A program made the position numbers and the translations under genes. Under the pieces are notes generated by a model. It did no database searches. It had not been told where the DNA came from and was given only the letters and a program-made list of their open reading frames with translations. Source: Corynebacterium sputi DSM 45148 (lineage in GTDB: Bacteria > Actinomycetota > Actinomycetes > Mycobacteriales > Mycobacteriaceae). Taken from it: DNA of 64,000 nt. Below, piece after piece: positions 45,559 to 56,805 of this stretch. Numbering within the stretch: position 1 is the stretch's first letter; the number at the start of each line of letters is the position of its first letter. The stretch spans positions 1 to 64,000 of the forward strand of contig NZ_ATYV01000015.1 of NCBI RefSeq assembly GCF_000427865.1, in the 5' to 3' direction.

Positions 45559-48207
45559 GTGCAGACGCATGAGATTCGCCAGCGCTTCCTGAACCACTTC
45601 ACGGATTCGGGCCACACCGAGGTGCCCAGTGCATCCCTAGTGCTCGATGATCCGAACCTGCTGTTCGTGAACGCCGGCATGGTCCCGTTCAAGCCTTACT
45701 TCCTCGGCCAGGAGACGCCGGACTACTCCAAGGCCACGTCCATCCAGAAGTGTGTACGCACCCTCGATATCGAGGAGGTGGGAATCACCACCCGCCACAA
45801 CACTTTCTTCCAGATGGCCGGCAATTTCTCCTTTGGCGCTTACTTCAAGGAAGGCGCAATCACTCAGGCATGGTCGTTGCTGACAGGTTCCGTCGACGAC
45901 GGTGGATTCGGCATTGATCCGGAAAAGCTCTGGGTCACTGTCTTCCTCGATGACGATGAGGCTCATAACATCTGGGCGAACATCGTCGGTGTCCCCGAAG
46001 AGCGCATTCAGCGCCGCGACGGCAACGACAACTACTGGGACATGGGTGTGCCCGGTCCCTGTGGTCCCTGCTCGGAGATCTTCTACGATCGTGGCCCGGA
46101 GTACGGCATCGAGGGTGGTCCGGTCGCTGACGAGGACCGCTACATCGAAATCTGGAACCTCGTGTTCATGCAGTACATCCGTGGTGAGCAGAGCCCGAAG
46201 TACGGCCACAAGCCAATCGGCGAGCTGCCGCAGAAGAATATCGATACCGGTATGGGCATCGAGCGCGTCGCGTTCCTGCTGCAGGGCGTGGAGAATGTCT
46301 ACGAGACCGACCTGCTGCGTCCGGTGATCGATGAGGCTGAGCGCCTTACCGGTGCCACCTACGGTGCAGATGGCAAGGACGACATCCGTTTCCGCGTCAT
46401 CGCGGACCACTCTCGCACCGGCCTGATGCTGATGCTCGACGGTGTAGCTCCGTCCAACGAGGGCCGTGGCTACATCCTGCGCCGTCTGCTGCGCCGCGTG
46501 ATCCGTTCTGCGCGTCTGCTCGGCGCTCAGGGGGAGACCCTCGAGAAGCTTCTCGACGTCGTCCACGAGACGATGACCCCGTCTTACCCGGAGATCACCG
46601 ACAACTGGGACCGCATCCGTCGCAGTGCCGTTGCTGAGGAGCGCGCGTTCCTCAAGACTCTCGAGGCTGGCACCCGCCTGTTCGAGACCAAGGCAGAAGG
46701 CGCTACCACCCTGACTGGTGAAGACGCTTTCGCTCTGCACGACACCCACGGATTCCCGATCGACCTCACGATGGAGATGGCCAACGAAGCTGGCCTCACC
46801 GTCGACGAGGAGGGCTTCCGCGCCCTTATGACCGAGCAGCGTGAGCGTGCCAAGGCCGACAACCGCTCGAAGAAGAAGGACCACGGAGACCTCAGCGTCT
46901 ACCGTCAGTTCATCGACGAGAACCCGACTGAGTTCACCGGATTCAGCCATTTGAGCGATGAGGCCAAGGTGATCGGCATTATTGCTGATCACGGATCTGC
47001 CGTGTCTGCTGTTGAAGGTGATGAGATCGAGCTGATCCTCGATCGCACGCCGATGTACGCGGAGTCCGGTGGACAGATGGCTGACCACGGTGTCATCACC
47101 ACTGAGTCCGGTGCGACCATCCTGGTGACCGACGTGCAGAAGGCCGGCAAGAAGGTCTGGCTGCACAAGGGTCGCGTCGAGGTTGGCGAAGTCCGTGTTG
47201 GCGACCGCGCTGAGGCATCGGTCGACCACGCGTGGCGCCACCAGGCACGCCAGGCGCACTCTGCCACTCACCTCATCCACGGTGCATTGCGTGAGGTCCT
47301 TGGGCCGGAGACCGTCCAGGCAGGTTCCTTGAACCGCCCGGGTTACCTCCGATTCGACTTCCGCTACACTGACCCGCTGTCTGCCGATCAGGTCCGACGC
47401 ATCGAGGAGATGGCCAACGAGGCCGTCGACTCCGATTGGGCAGTCAACACCACCGAAACCTCCCTGGATGAGGCCCGCGCAATGGGCGCGATGGCACTGT
47501 TCGGCGAGAATTACGGTGACCGAGTTCGCGTAGTGGAGATGGGTGGACCGTTCTCCATGGAGCTGTGTGGCGGCACTCATGTCGATCGCACCGCCCAGAT
47601 CGGTCCGATCTCAGTGCTTGGTGAATCGTCCGTCGGCTCAGGTGCCCGCCGTATTGAGGCATATTCGGGCATGGACTCCTTCCGATACCTCAGCACCGAG
47701 CGTCTGCTCGCTGAGCGTCTGGCGACCGAGTTCAAGACCCCCTCTGCTGAGGTCCCGGACCGCATCGCAGCCTTGGCCGACAAGCTCAAGGCAACCGAGA
47801 AGCAGCTCGCAGATCTCAAGGCACAGCAGCTCCTCAACAATGTGTCGGCCCATCTGGACCAGGCCCGCGAGGTGGGAGATACCATCTTCCTCGGCTTGAC
47901 CCTCCCGAGCGGCACCCAGGCGAAGGACATGCGAACTCTGGCTAATGACCTGCGAGCACGCTTTGGTGATCGTAAGGCTGTCATCGTGCTGCTCAGCACC
48001 GATGGCGGCAAGGTTCCCTTCGCCGTCGCAGTCAGCGACGCTGGTGTCGCAGCCGGTCTGCGCTCCGGTGACATTGTCTCCACGATGGGTCCGCTCATCG
48101 GCGGACGCGGTGGCGGAAAGCCGGAGCTGGCGCAGGGTTCGGGTTCGAACCCGGACGGACTGGATGCCGCTCTCGCGGCCGTCGAGGCTCACCTGGCCAA
48201 TGGCTAA
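45559..48207 (+). CDS. alaS: Alanyl-tRNA synthetase
   Basis: The 882-residue protein has the catalytic domain ([16 protein letters not shown] near the start), the editing domain with zinc ligands in [11 protein letters not shown] and [11 protein letters not shown], and the C-terminal oligomerisation domain ending [15 protein letters not shown]. It charges tRNA-Ala and removes Ser and Gly errors. Start is a GTG. The stop overlaps ruvX by eight bases. Confidence 0.97.
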   Translation: MQTHEIRQRFLNHFTDSGHTEVPSASLVLDDPNLLFVNAGMVPFKPYFLGQETPDYSKATSIQKCVRTLDIEEVGITTRHNTFFQMAGNFSFGAYFKEGAITQAWSLLTGSVDDGGFGIDPEKLWVTVFLDDDEAHNIWANIVGVPEERIQRRDGNDNYWDMGVPGPCGPCSEIFYDRGPEYGIEGGPVADEDRYIEIWNLVFMQYIRGEQSPKYGHKPIGELPQKNIDTGMGIERVAFLLQGVENVYETDLLRPVIDEAERLTGATYGADGKDDIRFRVIADHSRTGLMLMLDGVAPSNEGRGYILRRLLRRVIRSARLLGAQGETLEKLLDVVHETMTPSYPEITDNWDRIRRSAVAEERAFLKTLEAGTRLFETKAEGATTLTGEDAFALHDTHGFPIDLTMEMANEAGLTVDEEGFRALMTEQRERAKADNRSKKKDHGDLSVYRQFIDENPTEFTGFSHLSDEAKVIGIIADHGSAVSAVEGDEIELILDRTPMYAESGGQMADHGVITTESGATILVTDVQKAGKKVWLHKGRVEVGEVRVGDRAEASVDHAWRHQARQAHSATHLIHGALREVLGPETVQAGSLNRPGYLRFDFRYTDPLSADQVRRIEEMANEAVDSDWAVNTTETSLDEARAMGAMALFGENYGDRVRVVEMGGPFSMELCGGTHVDRTAQIGPISVLGESSVGSGARRIEAYSGMDSFRYLSTERLLAERLATEFKTPSAEVPDRIAALADKLKATEKQLADLKAQQLLNNVSAHLDQAREVGDTIFLGLTLPSGTQAKDMRTLANDLRARFGDRKAVIVLLSTDGGKVPFAVAVSDAGVAAGLRSGDIVSTMGPLIGGRGGGKPELAQGSGSNPDGLDAALAAVEAHLANG

Positions 48208-48691
48208 GCTCATCCCAGAGCGGCCAGGCGCCGATGATCCGGGCCGTGGCCGCCGCCTCGGAGTGGACGTCGGCGATGTCCGGGTAGGTGTTGCAATCTC
48301 TGATCCGGACGGGTTGCTCGCAACGCCGGTTGAGACCGTGGCTCGTGCCACCGGTCGCCGCGGGCCAGACGGCCCCGACATTGACCGGATGGTTGAGATC
48401 GCTGAAGAGAATGACGTCGTCGAGATCGTCGTCGGACTTCCCCTCATGCTTGACGGCACTGCCGGAACCTCCGCTCGGAAGGCTGCAGACGTTGCATTTC
48501 GGTTAAGCCGCCGTCTCGGTGTTCCTTCACGACTGTGCGATGAGCGCATGACGACGGTTACCGCATCCCGTCAGTTGACCGAAGCCGGTATCGATTCCCG
48601 CGGTGGTCGCAGCCGTATCGACCAGGCTGCAGCGGTTGCTATTTTGCAGAACTGGTTGGACATGCGGAAGCAGGATGTAACCGAAACGTGA
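48200..48691 (+). CDS. ruvX: RuvX/YqgF-type Holliday junction resolvase-like protein
   Basis: The 163-residue RNase H-fold protein has [16 protein letters not shown] near the start, [10 protein letters not shown] in the middle and DERMTT with [11 protein letters not shown] at the end, as in YqgF. The family has roles in rRNA processing or junction resolution. It overlaps alaS by eight bases and precedes mltG, the standard actinobacterial order. The usual GxKR of the first motif is replaced by GDVR. Confidence 0.93.
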   Translation: MAKLIPERPGADDPGRGRRLGVDVGDVRVGVAISDPDGLLATPVETVARATGRRGPDGPDIDRMVEIAEENDVVEIVVGLPLMLDGTAGTSARKAADVAFRLSRRLGVPSRLCDERMTTVTASRQLTEAGIDSRGGRSRIDQAAAVAILQNWLDMRKQDVTET

Positions 48692-48749
48692 CAAAGCAAC
48701 CAAGTTAGTACAGAATTAGTTAGTCCAGTTTTCGGTCCAAGGAGTCCCA

Positions 48750-49901
48750 TTGAGTGGATCTACCCGCGTGCGTAACCGCCAGACGTCGGTCGCGATCAAC
48801 GTAACTTCCATCATTCTCAGCCTGATGGTTGTTGTGGTCGTAGGCTTCGTCTGGGCTACCGGCGGTGCGGACCGTGACTACACCGGCGAGGGCAATGGCG
48901 ACGTCGTCATGGTCAATGTTGCTGCCGGGGAATCTCTCTCGTCCTTGGCCGACCAGCTCGCAGGGGACGGAGTGGTCGCGTCCACATCCGCATTCTCCGG
49001 TGCTGCGTCGGGCCACCCGCGCGCCAACCAGCTCCAGCCGGGCTGGTACCGCTTGGAAAAGCGCATGTCCGCGGAGGCTGCCGTCAATGCCCTCCTGGAT
49101 CCGACCCGTCAGGCCGGAACGGTTGACTTTCCTACCGGAATCCGTTTCGAGGACACCTATGTGGTCGGCTCGGATGATGTCCGCAAGGGCATCTTCACGA
49201 TGATTTCCGAGGCGTCGTGCACCTCTGAAGAGGATTGCATCACCGTCGAAGATCTGCGTTCGACTGCAGGCACCGCTGACCTCAATGCCCTCGGTGTTCC
49301 GGAATGGGCCCGGGGTGAAGTTGGCGCGCGCGGTGATGACCCGCGTCGCTTGGAGGGGCTGATCACACCAGGCATCCACAGCTTTGATCCCTCTGCAGAG
49401 GCTGTTGAGATCCTCAATAGCCTCGTGTCTGACTCGGCTATGCAGTACGAGGAGACCGGAATTCTCCAGGCCTCCGAGAGGATTGGCCTGAGCCCCTACG
49501 AGATCATCGTCTCCGCGTCGATGATCCAGATGGAGGCCCATCAGCAGGACTTCGCAAAGGTCTCCCGAGTCATTCTCAACCGCCTGGAAGAGCCGATGCG
49601 GATGCAGTTCGACTCCACTGTCAACTACGACCTTGAGGACCAAGAGGTAGCGACCACCGACGAGGACCGCGCCCGTGAAACGGCCTGGAACACCTACGCC
49701 ATGGATGGGCTGCCAGCCACCCCGATTGCCTCGCCCTCCATCGAAGCTATCCAAGCGGTGGAGAACCCAGAAGAAGGCGCGTGGCTGTACTTCGTCACGA
49801 TCGACCAGGAGGGTACGACCATCTTCACCGACAACTTTGACGACCACAATGCAGCCATCCAGCAGTCCATTGAGGGCGGCGTCTTGGACTCGAACCGATG
49901 A
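48750..49901 (+). CDS. mltG: Endolytic transglycosylase MltG (YceG-like)
   Basis: MltG cuts nascent peptidoglycan strands and so sets glycan length. The 383-residue protein has a short cytoplasmic N-terminus, one membrane helix (about 18-37), a LysM-like part and the YceG domain with IIVSASMIQMEAHQQDF (catalytic Glu in QME) and VSRVILNRLEEPMRMQFDSTVNY. The usual EGYLFPDTY segment is LEGLITPGIHSFDP. Start is a TTG with AAGGAG eight bases upstream. It overlaps aroE by ATGA. Confidence 0.92.
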   Translation: MSGSTRVRNRQTSVAINVTSIILSLMVVVVVGFVWATGGADRDYTGEGNGDVVMVNVAAGESLSSLADQLAGDGVVASTSAFSGAASGHPRANQLQPGWYRLEKRMSAEAAVNALLDPTRQAGTVDFPTGIRFEDTYVVGSDDVRKGIFTMISEASCTSEEDCITVEDLRSTAGTADLNALGVPEWARGEVGARGDDPRRLEGLITPGIHSFDPSAEAVEILNSLVSDSAMQYEETGILQASERIGLSPYEIIVSASMIQMEAHQQDFAKVSRVILNRLEEPMRMQFDSTVNYDLEDQEVATTDEDRARETAWNTYAMDGLPATPIASPSIEAIQAVENPEEGAWLYFVTIDQEGTTIFTDNFDDHNAAIQQSIEGGVLDSNR

Positions 49902-50716
49902 TTACCCACCGCGCGTCCGTACTGGGCGATCCCATCGAGCACTCGAAGTCACCGTTGATCCACAACACCGGCTATCAAGCACTGGGCATGGATGACTGGG
50001 AGTACACAGCAATCCAGTGTCCCGAAGGTGACCTTCCCTCAATTGTGTCTGCGGCTGACGACTCCGTCGCCGGTTTTTCGGTCACGATGCCCGGAAAGTT
50101 CGACGCACTGAACTTCGCCGACGAAGTTACGGAGAGGGCCAGGCTGGTCGGATCCGCCAACACTCTCGTCCGCACTGAGACCGGTTGGCTCGCCGACAAC
50201 ACCGATGCCGACGGAGTTGCAGGCGCACTTCGTGAGGTTGGTGTCGAATCAGTCGCCGGAGGTACAGCGATCGTCGTGGGCGCTGGCGGCACTGCCCGCC
50301 CAGCGGTGTGGGCACTTGCGCAGGCCGGCATCACGCATTTGATCGTTGTGGCAAGGTCCGAACGCGCCTATAACCTTGAGCCGCTGGCCACCGAACTCGG
50401 GATGACCTTCCACTGGGTCCCTTTCACAGACCAGAACCTGGCGGATGTCGCAGGCACTGCTGAGGTACTGGTGTCGACTGTTCCGTCGGAAGGGCTCGTC
50501 GGATACAACGGCCAGTTGGCTCGAGCCAAACGGATTGTGGATGTCATCTACGATCCGTGGCCCACTCCGCTGGTTGAAGCAGCCCGACGTACCGACACTC
50601 CGGCCGTCGGTGGTCTGACGATGCTCCTGCACCAGGCCCTCGGTCAGTTTGAGCAGTTCACTGGTCGTACCGCTCCGGAGAAGGAAATGCGAGAGAAGCT
50701 CTTCGAACTCCTCTGA
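49898..50716 (+). CDS. aroE: Shikimate dehydrogenase
   Basis: AroE reduces 3-dehydroshikimate to shikimate with NADPH. The 272-residue protein has the substrate-binding GDPIEHSKSPLIHN (about 8-21), VTMPGK with the catalytic Lys (61-66), the ADNTDADG segment and the nucleotide-binding VGAGGTARP. It overlaps mltG by four bases and belongs with the aroCKBQ cluster that follows after one short gene. A quinate-specific form cannot be excluded by eye. Confidence 0.94.
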   Translation: MITHRASVLGDPIEHSKSPLIHNTGYQALGMDDWEYTAIQCPEGDLPSIVSAADDSVAGFSVTMPGKFDALNFADEVTERARLVGSANTLVRTETGWLADNTDADGVAGALREVGVESVAGGTAIVVGAGGTARPAVWALAQAGITHLIVVARSERAYNLEPLATELGMTFHWVPFTDQNLADVAGTAEVLVSTVPSEGLVGYNGQLARAKRIVDVIYDPWPTPLVEAARRTDTPAVGGLTMLLHQALGQFEQFTGRTAPEKEMREKLFELL

Positions 50717-50768
50717 ATTCCGTGAACTTTACGCTGCACTCCTAAGACCGCCGTTCTACGCTCCGACT

Positions 50769-51212
50769 ATGGGGTGGGGGACGGCGGTTTTTCTAGTGTG
50801 GAGTGGTGCACTTAGTGTCCATGACGTCCGGCGGCGTCGGTTACCGGACGTGTGGACGATGGGTGGGGGCGTCGTCACGCTGATTGTCTCCATGGCAATG
50901 GGTGGAGCGCCCTGGGCGCTGCTTGGTGCAGCGCTGTGGTTCTCCTTGTACCTCGTAATGGGTATTGGCGGGGTCATCGGGGGCGGCGATGTGAAGTTTT
51001 CCATCGGGCTCGGCGCGTGGATTGGCTGGATGTGCGCTGAACATACCGTGTGGGCGGTTGTGATCGCGATCACTGTTGCTGCGCTGGTCAGTGCAATAAT
51101 CGGCGTTTTGGCCCGCAGCCGGACCGTAGCCCACGGTCCCTCGATGCTGGCAGGAACTGTTGTCGCGGCATATTTCTTTGGCCCCGGAATCCCCTGGGAA
51201 GTGTTTGCATGA
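50769..51212 (+). CDS. A24 prepilin-peptidase-like membrane protein
   Basis: The protein of about 147 residues has four to five membrane helices and the two catalytic Asp contexts of A24 peptidases: LSVHDVRRRRLPD (Asp near 19) and GGGDVKFSIG (Asp near 77). Only the peptidase half is present; the N-terminal methylase domain and its cysteines are absent. No pilin or secretion genes lie near. A similar short protein (Rv2551c) is encoded between aroE and aroC in M. tuberculosis. I chose the ATG at 50769; an upstream GTG would overlap aroE. Confidence 0.83.
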   Translation: MGWGTAVFLVWSGALSVHDVRRRRLPDVWTMGGGVVTLIVSMAMGGAPWALLGAALWFSLYLVMGIGGVIGGGDVKFSIGLGAWIGWMCAEHTVWAVVIAITVAALVSAIIGVLARSRTVAHGPSMLAGTVVAAYFFGPGIPWEVFA

Positions 51213-51225
51213 TTGAATAGTCAGC

Positions 51226-52413
51226 ATGCTTCGATGGACCACAGCAGGGGAATCTCACGGCCAGGCGCTTATCGCCATGATGGAAGGCACTCCGGCCGGC
51301 GTGCCACTAACCAGTGCGGAAGTGTCGCGCCAATTGGCTCGCCGCCGTCTCGGATATGGGCGCGGCGCGCGAATGAAGTTTGAGGCCGATGAGGTCACGC
51401 TTCTCTCAGGAGTTCGTCACGGAAGTGCCCTGGGTTCCCCGATTGCCATCATGGTCGGTAACACCGAGTGGCCAAAGTGGACTGAAGTTATGTCCGCTGA
51501 CCCGATTGAAGATGACACCGAGGGAACCGCCCGTGGTGCAAAGCTCACCCGCCCTCGCCCAGGGCACGCCGACTTCAACGGAATGCTGAAGTACGACCAC
51601 GACGATGCCCGCAATATCCTCGAGCGCTCCTCTGCCCGAGAGACCGCTGCCCGTGTCGCCGCGGCTACCATTGCCCGCTCGATTCTGCGCGAAACCCTCG
51701 GCGTCGAGATCGTCTCGCATGTCGTCTCCATTGGCGGTTCCACCCCGGATGAAGGCAAGATGCCGGAATTCTCGGACCAGGAGGCCATTGACGCATCGCC
51801 GGTGCGCGCCTTCACCAAGAACGCAGAAGACTCCATGATCGGTGAGATTGAGAAGGCAAAGCGCCAGGGCGACACTCTCGGTGGTGTCGTTGAGGTTATC
51901 GTCCACGGCTTGCCGGTTGGACTTGGCTCGCACATCTCCGGTGAAGAACGTCTGGACGCTCAGCTTGCTGGTGCGATCATGGGTATCCAGTCCGTCAAGG
52001 GCGTCGAAATCGGAGACGGCTTCCTCGAAGCACGTCGCCGTGGCACCGAAGCACACGACGAGATGGTTCGCATCGACGGCGAAGTTGACCGACTCACCAA
52101 CCGTGCCGGCGGACTCGAAGGCGGCATGACCAACGGTCAGCCCCTAGTCGTGCGCGCCGCTATGAAGCCGATCTCCACCGTGCCCCGCGCGCTGAAGACC
52201 TTGGACATGGCGACCGGTGAGGCTGCGACCGCCATCCACCAGCGCTCCGACGTCTGTGCAGTTCCTGCCGGCGGCGTCGTCGCAGAAGCAATGGTTGCCC
52301 TGGTGCTTGCACGCTCGGTTCTGGAAAAGTTCGGGGGAGACAGCATCGGGGAGACCCGGCGCAACGTTGAGGGATACCTCGCGCAGATATCTGACCGTAT
52401 GAATTGGGAGTAG
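51226..52413 (+). CDS. aroC: Chorismate synthase
   Basis: AroC converts EPSP to chorismate with reduced FMN. The 395-residue protein has the family segments [17 protein letters not shown] at the start, [32 protein letters not shown] and [24 protein letters not shown]. aroK follows after three bases. With aroE upstream and aroK, aroB and aroQ downstream it forms most of the shikimate pathway. Confidence 0.97.
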   Translation: MLRWTTAGESHGQALIAMMEGTPAGVPLTSAEVSRQLARRRLGYGRGARMKFEADEVTLLSGVRHGSALGSPIAIMVGNTEWPKWTEVMSADPIEDDTEGTARGAKLTRPRPGHADFNGMLKYDHDDARNILERSSARETAARVAAATIARSILRETLGVEIVSHVVSIGGSTPDEGKMPEFSDQEAIDASPVRAFTKNAEDSMIGEIEKAKRQGDTLGGVVEVIVHGLPVGLGSHISGEERLDAQLAGAIMGIQSVKGVEIGDGFLEARRRGTEAHDEMVRIDGEVDRLTNRAGGLEGGMTNGQPLVVRAAMKPISTVPRALKTLDMATGEAATAIHQRSDVCAVPAGGVVAEAMVALVLARSVLEKFGGDSIGETRRNVEGYLAQISDRMNWE

Positions 52414-52416
52414 AAT

Positions 52417-52950
52417 GTGACCACCCCAACCGTGGTGCTCGTGGGCATGCCCGGTGCCGGAAAGTCCACCATTGGACGCCGCTTGTCACGCGCTTTGAAC
52501 GAGCCTCTGACGGATTCCGATCACCTCATCGAAGAACTCGCGGGTAAGCCCTGCGGCCAGGTGTTCACCGACCTCGGCGAGACTCGATTCCGAGAGCTCG
52601 AGGCTGACGTAGTCGCCTCCGCCTTGGAAAGAGAAGGCATCGTGTCCCTGGGAGGCGGCTCCGTGATGAGCGAAGCCACTCGGAAGCGACTGCAGAGCCA
52701 CACCGTCGTGTACTTAGAGATTTCCCTGGAAGAGGGAATCCGACGCACCTTGCGTGAGCAGGACCGCCCTGTGCTAGCTGCAGACGATCCCGTCGAGCAC
52801 TACCGAGGGCTAATGGTCATACGTCATCCTCAGTTCGAGGAAGTAGCGACCTACCGGGTTAGTTCCGATGAGCGATCACCGCAACGTGTCGTCGCTGAAG
52901 TGCTGTCCTTCCTGGAGGCAGCCAACCTTGAGGAGAGGACCCTAACGTGA
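52417..52950 (+). CDS. aroK: Shikimate kinase
   Basis: AroK phosphorylates shikimate at the 3-OH using ATP. The 177-residue P-loop kinase has Walker [10 protein letters not shown] (10-18), the shikimate-binding DSDHLIEE (Asp34-type) and GGGSV. Start is a GTG. Its stop overlaps aroB by four bases (GTGA), so translation is coupled. Confidence 0.96.
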   Translation: MTTPTVVLVGMPGAGKSTIGRRLSRALNEPLTDSDHLIEELAGKPCGQVFTDLGETRFRELEADVVASALEREGIVSLGGGSVMSEATRKRLQSHTVVYLEISLEEGIRRTLREQDRPVLAADDPVEHYRGLMVIRHPQFEEVATYRVSSDERSPQRVVAEVLSFLEAANLEERTLT

Positions 52951-54059
52951 TCGCGACCGACACCACGGATATCAGGGTGAGTGGACCGACCCCGTACACC
53001 GTCACGATCGGTTCTGGTCTGACTGATGGCATTGTCGACGCCGCCGCGCACGCGGGAGTCGTCGCGGTGATCCATCAGGGCAGCGTGGCTGATGCCGCCG
53101 ACACAATCGTTGCGAAGCTTCGCGATCGAGGCGTTGACGCATTCGGACTCCAGGTACCGGATGCGGAAGCAGGAAAAACCCTTGCTGTCGCCGGTGATTG
53201 CTGGGAGAAGCTCGGTGAACATGGACTGGGACGTCGGGATGCTGTTGTTGCAGTTGGCGGTGGAGCCGCCACTGATCTCGGTGGATACGTAGCTGCTGCG
53301 TGGATGCGCGGCATCGACGTGGTTCAGGTGCCGACGACCCTGCTGGCGATGGTTGACGCCGCCGTGGGTGGCAAGACTGGTGTGAATACCGCCGCTGGTA
53401 AGAACCTGGTCGGCGCTTTCCATGAGCCGCGCGCAGTCTTCGTCGACCTCGATTTCCTGCGTACTTTGCCGCATGCGGAACTCGTCGCAGGATCCGCTGA
53501 GATCATCAAGGCTGGTTTCATCTCCGACACAGCGATTCTGGACATCTATGAGAGCGACCCAAAAGCGGCAGTCGACGTCGATGGAACGCTTCCGGAACTG
53601 ATCCGACGAGCAGTCCAGGTCAAGGCTGACGTGGTGTCCGAGGACCTCAAGGAGTCCGGCCTTCGCGAGAACCTCAACTACGGCCACACATTCGCTCACG
53701 CTGTGGAACTGCACGAGCAGTACCGGTGGCGCCACGGGCACGCAGTGGCGGTCGGGATGGTCTATGAAGCGGAGCTGGCGAAGCTTGAAGGGCTCATCGA
53801 TCAGGACTTGGTGGATCGCCACCGTACGATCATGGAGTCCATTGGGCTTCCCACGACGTATGATGAGGGACTCTACGACGAGCTCTTCGATGCCATGACC
53901 CGTGACAAGAAGAACCGCAAGGGCACGGTACGCTTTGTCGCGTTGACAGCGCCGGGGTCCTGTACGCGAATTGACGGACCTTCGGATGAGACGCTTAGGG
54001 CCGCGTACGCCCTCACCCATGAAAACGGATATCCAGCAGAAGAGGACTCGGCACGATGA
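52947..54059 (+). CDS. aroB: 3-dehydroquinate synthase
   Basis: AroB cyclises DAHP to 3-dehydroquinate using NAD and a metal ion. The 370-residue protein has [23 protein letters not shown] for [15 protein letters not shown] for substrate binding, and metal ligands in [19 protein letters not shown] and [11 protein letters not shown]. Start is a GTG. The stop overlaps aroQ by ATGA. Confidence 0.97.
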   Translation: MIATDTTDIRVSGPTPYTVTIGSGLTDGIVDAAAHAGVVAVIHQGSVADAADTIVAKLRDRGVDAFGLQVPDAEAGKTLAVAGDCWEKLGEHGLGRRDAVVAVGGGAATDLGGYVAAAWMRGIDVVQVPTTLLAMVDAAVGGKTGVNTAAGKNLVGAFHEPRAVFVDLDFLRTLPHAELVAGSAEIIKAGFISDTAILDIYESDPKAAVDVDGTLPELIRRAVQVKADVVSEDLKESGLRENLNYGHTFAHAVELHEQYRWRHGHAVAVGMVYEAELAKLEGLIDQDLVDRHRTIMESIGLPTTYDEGLYDELFDAMTRDKKNRKGTVRFVALTAPGSCTRIDGPSDETLRAAYALTHENGYPAEEDSAR

Positions 54060-54487
54060 TCCTGGTGTTGAACGGACCTAACCTGAATCGCCTCGGCCGA
54101 CGACAGCCGGACGTGTACGGCTCGACGACGCTTGGAGATGTCGCTCGCAAGGTCCAGGCTGTCGCCGATGAGTTCGGTGAGACCGTGGAGTTCCGCCAGT
54201 CTAACTATGAAGGTGAACTCATCACGTGGGTTCACGAGGCTGCTGACAACAACTGGCCGGTGATTATCAACCCTGGTGGGTTGACACACACGTCGATTGC
54301 TCTTCGCGACGCGCTCGCAGAGGTTGCTGACGGCGCTGGCTTCCACGAGGTTCATATCTCGAACGTCCACGGACGCGAAGAGTTCCGCGGCCATTCGTAC
54401 CTGTCTCCAATTGCCGCCGGCATCATTGTCGGTTGTGGCACGAAGGGCTATGAATTAGCTCTGCGTTCCATTATTGAGGAGAGGTAA
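54056..54487 (+). CDS. aroQ: Type II 3-dehydroquinate dehydratase
   Basis: The 143-residue enzyme dehydrates 3-dehydroquinate to 3-dehydroshikimate. It has the type II motif [17 protein letters not shown] (6-22, catalytic Tyr21 and Arg), [16 protein letters not shown] and [14 protein letters not shown] with the catalytic His. It overlaps aroB by four bases. pepQ starts on the base after its stop. Confidence 0.97.
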   Translation: MILVLNGPNLNRLGRRQPDVYGSTTLGDVARKVQAVADEFGETVEFRQSNYEGELITWVHEAADNNWPVIINPGGLTHTSIALRDALAEVADGAGFHEVHISNVHGREEFRGHSYLSPIAAGIIVGCGTKGYELALRSIIEER

Positions 54488-55543
54488 ATGCGGTACCAGG
54501 AACGTCGGGAAGCCCTAGCAGAACAACTGCGGACGCTGGAGTGCGATGTGGCGGTCATTGATCGTCCGGAGCACGTGCAGTGGCTTACCGGATTCACCGG
54601 GTCTAACGGTGCCGTGCTCGTAAGCGCTGACGGTGAAGCGTTGATCTCGACAGATGGCCGCTACACCACGCAGGTGGCCAACGAAGTTCCTGACCTGAGG
54701 TGTGTTATCGCACGTCAGTGTGTGCAGGCCCTCCTTGGCGAGGTGGAGGTCGAGACGGTCGGTTTCGAGGCTGAGCACACCTCTTACGCCGCGTACACCA
54801 GTCTCGATAACGGCGACATTGCCCCGGTTCCGATGGTCAAGGTCATCGAGAATCTCCGTGAGGAGAAGGACGCCGAGGAGCTCGATGCACTGCGTCGAGC
54901 AGCTCAGGTCGCCGTTGATGCGTTCCAGTCGCTTATTGACGATGGATGTGTCAGCGCCGGTCGGACTGAACGCCAGATCGCGGCGGACCTCGAATACCGC
55001 ATGAGGATTGGGGGAGCAGAACGCCCCAGCTTCGACACAATCGTCGCTTCGGGTCCGAACTCAGCACGTCCGCACCACGGAGCAGGCGACCGCGTCCTGG
55101 AGGATGGCGACCTCGTCACAATCGACTTCGGCGCGCTTGTCGACGGGTACTGCTCCGACATGACACGCACCCTCGGAATCGGTGACGTAGGGGAGGAGCG
55201 CCGGAAGATTTACTCGGTTGTACTGCAGGCACAGCTCGCCGGCCTGGAGGCTGCGCGCCCGGGAATCGACCTGGCTGTGGTTGACGCTGCGTGCCGTGAC
55301 ATCATCGTGGCCGCAGGTTACGGCGAGTATTTCGTGCACTCAACCGGGCACGGCATCGGCATCGATGTGCACGAGGCGCCGTTTGCCTCGACCCGCTCGG
55401 AAGGCTCTCTCAGAGCAGGTATGACGTTGACCATCGAGCCTGGGATCTACGTCCCAGGAGTCGGTGGAGTCCGCATCGAGGACACCGTCATCATTACTGA
55501 CGCAGAACCAGAGAACCTGGTTCCGCTGACCAAGACACTGTAG
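54488..55543 (+). CDS. pepQ: Xaa-Pro dipeptidase/aminopeptidase (M24B)
   Basis: The 351-residue protein has a creatinase-like N-terminal domain and an M24 catalytic domain. The dinuclear metal ligands are seen in [19 protein letters not shown] (two Asp), [12 protein letters not shown] (His), [10 protein letters not shown] (Glu) and VRIEDTV (Glu). It cleaves peptides with proline next to the N-terminus. It directly follows aroQ and precedes efp, another proline-related gene, as in other Actinobacteria. Confidence 0.94.
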   Translation: MRYQERREALAEQLRTLECDVAVIDRPEHVQWLTGFTGSNGAVLVSADGEALISTDGRYTTQVANEVPDLRCVIARQCVQALLGEVEVETVGFEAEHTSYAAYTSLDNGDIAPVPMVKVIENLREEKDAEELDALRRAAQVAVDAFQSLIDDGCVSAGRTERQIAADLEYRMRIGGAERPSFDTIVASGPNSARPHHGAGDRVLEDGDLVTIDFGALVDGYCSDMTRTLGIGDVGEERRKIYSVVLQAQLAGLEAARPGIDLAVVDAACRDIIVAAGYGEYFVHSTGHGIGIDVHEAPFASTRSEGSLRAGMTLTIEPGIYVPGVGGVRIEDTVIITDAEPENLVPLTKTL

Positions 55544-55631
55544 TCCGCTTTTTACCGACGGTACATACGGGGTAACGTGTGACCGTCGGACGGCGGCTGT
55601 GCTGCCCATTTTCACAACCCAGGAGAGTTTC

Positions 55632-56195
55632 GTGGCAAACACCTCAGACTTCAAGAACGGTCTCGTTCTGAAGATCGACAACAAGCTTCAGCAGATCGTC
55701 GAATTCCAGCACGTCAAGCCGGGCAAGGGCCCTGCTTTCGTCCGCACCAAGCTGAAGGACGTCGTCTCCGGTAAGACCGTTGAGAAGACCTTCAACGCTG
55801 GCGTCAAGGTCGAGACCGCAACCGTGGACCGCCGTGACATGACCTTCCTTTACAAGGACGGTGAGGAATACGTCCTCATGGACGACAAGGACTACGACCA
55901 GATCAACGTCGCTCCCGAAATCATGGGCGAATCCGCCCGCTTCCTCCTCGAGAACGGCCCAGTGCAGGTGTCGTTCCACGAGGGCGAGGCGCTCTTCGCT
56001 GAGCTTCCGGTTGCCGTTGAGCTCGTCGTTCAGCACACCGACCCGGGTCTGCAGGGTGACCGTTCCTCCGGTGGCACCAAGCCGGCGACGCTCGAGACGG
56101 GCGCCGAGGTCCAGGTTCCGCTCTTCATCGAGACCGGTGAAGTCCTCAAGATCGATACCCGCGACGGCTCCTACCTGTCGCGCGTCAACTCCTAG
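55632..56195 (+). CDS. efp: Elongation factor P with unmodified-type PGKGP loop
   Basis: EF-P rescues ribosomes stalled at polyproline. The 187-residue protein has three beta-barrel domains. The loop that contacts the peptidyl-transferase centre reads [15 protein letters not shown], with Lys32 at the tip. The palindromic PGKGP loop is typical of Actinobacteria, where EF-P is reported to work without modification of that Lys, and no EpmA or EarP gene is nearby. I chose the GTG at 55632, with AGGAGAG eight bases upstream. Confidence 0.96.
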   Translation: MANTSDFKNGLVLKIDNKLQQIVEFQHVKPGKGPAFVRTKLKDVVSGKTVEKTFNAGVKVETATVDRRDMTFLYKDGEEYVLMDDKDYDQINVAPEIMGESARFLLENGPVQVSFHEGEALFAELPVAVELVVQHTDPGLQGDRSSGGTKPATLETGAEVQVPLFIETGEVLKIDTRDGSYLSRVNS

Positions 56196-56208
56196 TCACG
56201 GGGAGACG

Positions 56209-56706
56209 ATGAAGGACAACAACTACAAGCGGCGCGGTGCCCGTTATCGCGCCCGCCGTCGAGCAGTGGACCTGCTCTTCGAGGCAGAACAGCGCAATGT
56301 TTCGGCGATCGACGTCGTCGAAGAGCGCATCGAACTTGCCCGCGATCAGCAGTCGGGTGTTGCGCCGGTGGCTGAATACGCGGAGGAGATCGTCCGCGGT
56401 GTCGTAGCTGAGCAGCACGGCATCGATTCCACGATTGCGTCATACCTGTCGGAGGAGTGGCCCCTGCGCCGCCTGCCGGCCGTCGATCGCGCGATTCTTC
56501 GGATCGGCACGTGGGAGCTCTTCCACACCGACGTCCCGCCCCGGGTCGCTGTGGTGGAAGCAGTTGAGCTCGCTGCGGAATACTCCACGGACGTTGCTCC
56601 CCCGTACATCAATGCGGTTCTTGACGCCGAAGCAGACATCGCTGACCAGGCAAGGTTGGCTGCTGCGGCCGTCACTGTGAAAAAGGATGACGACCAGACC
56701 GAGTGA
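56209..56706 (+). CDS. nusB: Transcription antitermination factor NusB
   Basis: NusB binds boxA RNA with NusE and supports rRNA transcription. The 165-residue all-helical protein has [16 protein letters not shown] at its start and the family patterns [16 protein letters not shown] and [25 protein letters not shown]. The ATG at 56209 follows GGGGAGA closely. It lies 13 bases after efp, ending the aro-efp-nusB group. Confidence 0.95.
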   Translation: MKDNNYKRRGARYRARRRAVDLLFEAEQRNVSAIDVVEERIELARDQQSGVAPVAEYAEEIVRGVVAEQHGIDSTIASYLSEEWPLRRLPAVDRAILRIGTWELFHTDVPPRVAVVEAVELAAEYSTDVAPPYINAVLDAEADIADQARLAAAAVTVKKDDDQTE

Positions 56707-56768
56707 TCGTTCTCCACCCCGGGCCCCGGTGCTAAGGTTGCGGATGTACTTGTACACCAGACATCCTT

Positions 56769-56805
56769 TAAAGGACCGCACCGAGAGGCGGGGAAGGAGG
56801 TCCCG
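56769..56805 (+). promoter_or_regulatory. PyrR-binding RNA hairpin overlapping the pyrR ribosome site
   Basis: GGACC (56773-56777) pairs with GGTCC (56799-56803), enclosing the loop sequence CCGAGAGGCGGG, which contains the GAGAGGC core recognised by PyrR. The 3' arm includes the Shine-Dalgarno GGAGG (56796-56800) just before the ATG at 56806. PyrR with UMP would hold this hairpin and block translation, as reported for Mycobacterium smegmatis, rather than acting by a terminator. No T-rich terminator is seen in the leader. Confidence 0.75.
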
